Assembly (NCBI GenBank): GCA_002388005.1
Contig: DGLO01000071.1
Span: 2,892 to 27,550 of the forward strand
Length of the DNA: 24,659 nt
DNA from: Candidatus Neomicrothrix sp. UBA4542
GTDB taxonomy: Bacteria > Actinomycetota > Acidimicrobiia > Acidimicrobiales > Poriferisodalaceae
Reading direction: 5' to 3'
This document shows positions 22,486 through 24,659 of this stretch, piece after piece (positions within the stretch are counted from its first letter, which is position 1; every line of letters starts with the position of its first letter). Both the position numbers and the translations under genes were made by a program. The notes below the pieces were generated by a model that ran no database searches, was not told the DNA's origin, and saw nothing but the letters and a program-made list of their open reading frames with translations.

Positions 22486-22974
22486 CTATTTCTCTTCGCG
22501 TTTAAGAGTCGCGGCGAGGTGATGCTGCATGGACAGGCCGATTGCTGCCATCGATACGTCGTAGGTCAGCGTGTCACCCTCCACTCTCAACAAGCGATGT
22601 ACGCGTTGTACCGATTTGGCTGTGGGGGTAGTTCCGACGCGGATCGATTCAAGGTTGATCACGCAAGCTGATTCGTTTGACGCGAAGGAACCCTCATGGA
22701 TTTCGACGATCCCGGAAGGTTGGGCGAGCACTAGCTCCAACCTCACGCCACCTATGAGACGTAAAAAACCTTGCTCCGAATGAAGCGGTTCGCCGTTGGC
22801 CGCGTTCTTAGTCTTTTGCCCGTATGTGAGGAACGGTTTACCGCTATGACCAATGATGACTTCTTCTGTGTACTCGAAGTCTTCAATGGTCGGATAATGG
22901 CCTGAACCTGCACCGCGCCATTCCCCAAGGATGAGCGCCAATGGTTCACATGCTTCATGAAGTGTTAGCTGCAC
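22486..22974 (-). CDS. Nitrobindin-like haem-binding beta-barrel protein
   Basis: This 162-residue protein belongs to the nitrobindin/FABP-like family (DUF1794). The signature GEWRGAGSGHYPTI (17-30) is followed by F.YTEEV, and the distal end has MQHHLAATLKR, where His152 aligns with the haem-ligating His. Nitrobindins bind haem in a ten-stranded barrel and react with NO or peroxynitrite. The start is GTG at 22974 with GAGG about five bases upstream. The gene follows groEL by about 100 bases on the same strand and precedes fdhD and hemQ, so it could feed from or protect the haem pool. Confidence 0.9.
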   Translation of the reverse strand: MQLTLHEACEPLALILGEWRGAGSGHYPTIEDFEYTEEVIIGHSGKPFLTYGQKTKNAANGEPLHSEQGFLRLIGGVRLELVLAQPSGIVEIHEGSFASNESACVINLESIRVGTTPTAKSVQRVHRLLRVEGDTLTYDVSMAAIGLSMQHHLAATLKREEK

Positions 22975-23031
22975 TAGGACCTCGTTGGGAAACAGTTCGC
23001 AGGTTACCCATCATTTCAAACAAGGGCCGTG

Positions 23032-23066
23032 CCTATACATCCTCTGCTCACCGCTGTCGGTATAGG
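23032..23066 (-). terminator. Inverted repeat downstream of groEL
   Basis: CCTATAC (23032-23038) and GTATAGG (23060-23066) are perfect 7-bp arms around 21 bases, with a small ACCG/CGGT hairpin nested near one arm. It lies just after the groEL stop. It may end groEL transcription or trim it by processing, but the usual run of U after the stem is missing, so terminator is only the best of several readings. Confidence 0.3.
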
Positions 23067-23076
23067 ACTTGTTGGG

Positions 23077-24659
23077 CTAGAAGTCCATATCGGGCATCGC
23101 TGGCATTCCACCCCCGCCCTCATCGGGTTGCTCACAGATGACGGCTTCGGTTGTTAAGAATAAGGCCGCTATGGACGCCGCGTTCTGCAGTGCCGACAGA
23201 GTTACCTTTGCCGCGTCGATCACGCCAGCGTCAACAAGGTCCTCGTAGTCGCCGCTCGCCGCGTTCAGCCCCTCGGAACCCTCCAGATCTCGGACACGGC
23301 TCACAACGACACCGCCCTCAAGACCAGCGTTCTCTGCGATTTGCTTGAGGGGGCCTTCCAGTGAGCGGCCAACGATATTGGCCCCAGTAGCGACGTCACC
23401 TTCAAGACTGCTAGCTAGATCAGAAACCGCGGCTTGCGCGCGTAGCAAGGTGACTCCACCACCCGCAACGACACCTGATTCGATCGCGGCTTTGGTGGTG
23501 CTTACTGCATCTTCAATTCGATGTTTCTTCTCTTTGAGCTCAACTTCGGTGGCGGCACCTACTTTCAAAACGGCCACCCCACCGGAGAGCTTCGCCAAAC
23601 GCTCTTGAAGCTTCTCGCGGTCGTAGTCGGAGTCAGTGTTGTCGATCTCGTTCTTAATTTGTTCAATGCGACCAGCTACATCAGCTTCGTCACCAGCACC
23701 TTCGATGATGGTGGTTTCATCTTTTGTCACAATGATGCGGCGCGCAGTGCCAAGAAGGTCAAGTGTTGTGTTTTCGAGCTTGAGTCCGACGTCTTCGCTA
23801 ATGACCTGACCTCCGGTCAAGATAGCCATGTCCTGAAGCATTGCTTTGCGGCGATCACCAAAGCCAGGGGCTTTAACTGCGACTGATTTAAAGGTGCCAC
23901 GAATCTTGTTGACGACAATCGTCGCGAGCGCTTCACCTTCTACGTCTTCTGCAATAATGACCATCGGTTTTCCGGCCTGCATCACCTTTTCCAGGACGGG
24001 AACGACGTCTCGTACAGCGGTGATCTTTCCTTGAACAAACAGGAGGTACGGTTCGTCTACGACCGCTTCTTGACGATCGGCGTCAGTGACGAAGTAAGGG
24101 GATATGTAGCCCTTGTCGAAGCGCATACCTTCCACAAGGTCCATTTCAAGCCCAAAGGTTTGACTCTCTTCCACTGTGATCACCCCATCTTTGCCAACTT
24201 TTTCGATGGCTTCGCTGATGTGATCTCCGATCTCGCGGTCAGCGGCAGAGATGGCCGCAACCTGGGCAATCTGCTCTTTGGATTCGGTCACGCTGACTGC
24301 CATACCCTCAATGGCTTCCACGGCTGCGACAACTCCAGCTTCAATACCCTTTTTAAGGGACATCGGGTTGGCTCCAGCTGCCACGTTCCGCATTCCTTCG
24401 CGCACCATTGCCCAAGCGAGCACTGTGGCTGTGGTGGTGCCGTCACCGGCGACGTCGTCAGTTTTTTTCGCGACTTCTTTCACCAACTCGGCGCCGATTC
24501 GTTCGACCGGGTCTTCAAGTTCGATCTCTTTGGCGATCGACACTCCATCATTGGTGATGGTGGGGGCACCCCATTTTTTGTCAAGAACGACGTTGCGTCC
24601 TTTGGGGCCTAGGGTTACGCGGACCGCGTCCGCGAGCTTGTTCATTCCAGTTTCGAGCG
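23077..24659 (-). CDS. groL: Chaperonin GroEL (60 kDa), N-terminus beyond the window
   Basis: The gene runs off the right edge: the codons before the first internal ATG read LETGMNKLADAV, so roughly 15-20 residues are missing and no start is visible. The protein then has RVTLGPKGRNVVLDKK, the ATP-binding DGTTTATVLA motif, the GVSIAKEIELEDP stretch, the AVKAPGFGDRRKAML motif, the AAIESGVVAGGGVTLL stretch and the tail GGGGMPAMPDMDF. The tail is a Gly-Met type, as in folding chaperonins. GroEL folds proteins with GroES in the cytosol. No groES gene lies downstream; if present it must be upstream, outside the window. Transcription continues toward the nitrobindin-like gene or stops at the inverted repeat. 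Confidence 0.97.
   Translation of the reverse strand, partial: LETGMNKLADAVRVTLGPKGRNVVLDKKWGAPTITNDGVSIAKEIELEDPVERIGAELVKEVAKKTDDVAGDGTTTATVLAWAMVREGMRNVAAGANPMSLKKGIEAGVVAAVEAIEGMAVSVTESKEQIAQVAAISAADREIGDHISEAIEKVGKDGVITVEESQTFGLEMDLVEGMRFDKGYISPYFVTDADRQEAVVDEPYLLFVQGKITAVRDVVPVLEKVMQAGKPMVIIAEDVEGEALATIVVNKIRGTFKSVAVKAPGFGDRRKAMLQDMAILTGGQVISEDVGLKLENTTLDLLGTARRIIVTKDETTIIEGAGDEADVAGRIEQIKNEIDNTDSDYDREKLQERLAKLSGGVAVLKVGAATEVELKEKKHRIEDAVSTTKAAIESGVVAGGGVTLLRAQAAVSDLASSLEGDVATGANIVGRSLEGPLKQIAENAGLEGGVVVSRVRDLEGSEGLNAASGDYEDLVDAGVIDAAKVTLSALQNAASIAALFLTTEAVICEQPDEGGGGMPAMPDMDF

Noticed and set aside
24031..24612. A 193-codon open frame opposite groEL, and another (23521-23886)
   Set aside because: Its protein looks low in structure, with many His and Phe, as expected from the mirror of groEL codons. 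groEL is certain on the other strand.

Overview
The window looks like an ordinary chromosomal stretch from an actinobacterium with moderate G+C. My best guess is an Acidimicrobiia-like lineage, possibly marine or freshwater; this is inference from gene content and I ran no phylogeny. Supporting content includes a HelD/HelR-type RNA polymerase motor ATPase, a coproheme decarboxylase (HemQ/ChdC) with an actinobacterial-type HemE/HemY pair, a PAC2-family protein, a trHbO-type truncated haemoglobin, a nitrobindin-like protein, a PPOX/F420-type flavin-fold protein and a GroEL with a GGM-type tail. I saw no tRNA, rRNA, insertion sequence, CRISPR array or phage gene. Coding density is very high: the longest gap between genes is about 140 bases, and many neighbours overlap by 1, 4 or 8-14 bases, suggesting translationally coupled operons.

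Layout, left to right. (1) 1-881, plus strand: the 3' end of an FtsX/MacB-type permease gene, then a PPOX-fold protein. (2) 957-3062, minus: helD/helR, divergent from (3) 3199-7084, plus: hemE, hemY/cgoX and lnt, joined by ATGA overlaps. The Lnt homologue has Ser where the catalytic Cys belongs. (4) 7062-7499, minus: dtd, overlapping lnt tail to tail. (5) 7640-10654, plus: a GT4 glycosyltransferase, a SAM methyltransferase and an alpha/alpha-toroid protein behind a promoter containing a 12-bp palindrome. They face (6) 10671-13110, minus: a GNAT acetyltransferase, trHbO, DoxX, GtrA and a second SAM methyltransferase. (7) 13136-14020, plus: a PAC2 protein. (8) 14037-20379, minus: a long operon reading acyl-CoA dehydrogenase, larE, two unknown proteins, glnD and a NUDIX hydrolase. 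(9) 20455-20856, plus: a small unknown protein. (10) 20924-24659, minus: groEL (5' end beyond the window), a nitrobindin-like gene, fdhD and hemQ/chdC.

How they fit together. Haem is the recurring theme. HemE and HemY/CgoX make coproporphyrin III and HemQ finishes haem by decarboxylating coproheme, so three steps of the coproporphyrin-dependent route are in the window, in two separated loci. A nitrobindin-like protein and a truncated haemoglobin are likely haem users. The GT4/methyltransferase/toroid set and the facing methyltransferase/GtrA/DoxX set look like an uncharacterised envelope-glycan or glycolipid modification locus. The acyl-CoA dehydrogenase-to-GlnD operon ties lipid or sulfur-acid oxidation, an orphan LarE sulfur transferase and nitrogen signalling to two proteins I cannot name. 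These last two loci are the most likely places for undescribed biology. Nothing here proves a new system.
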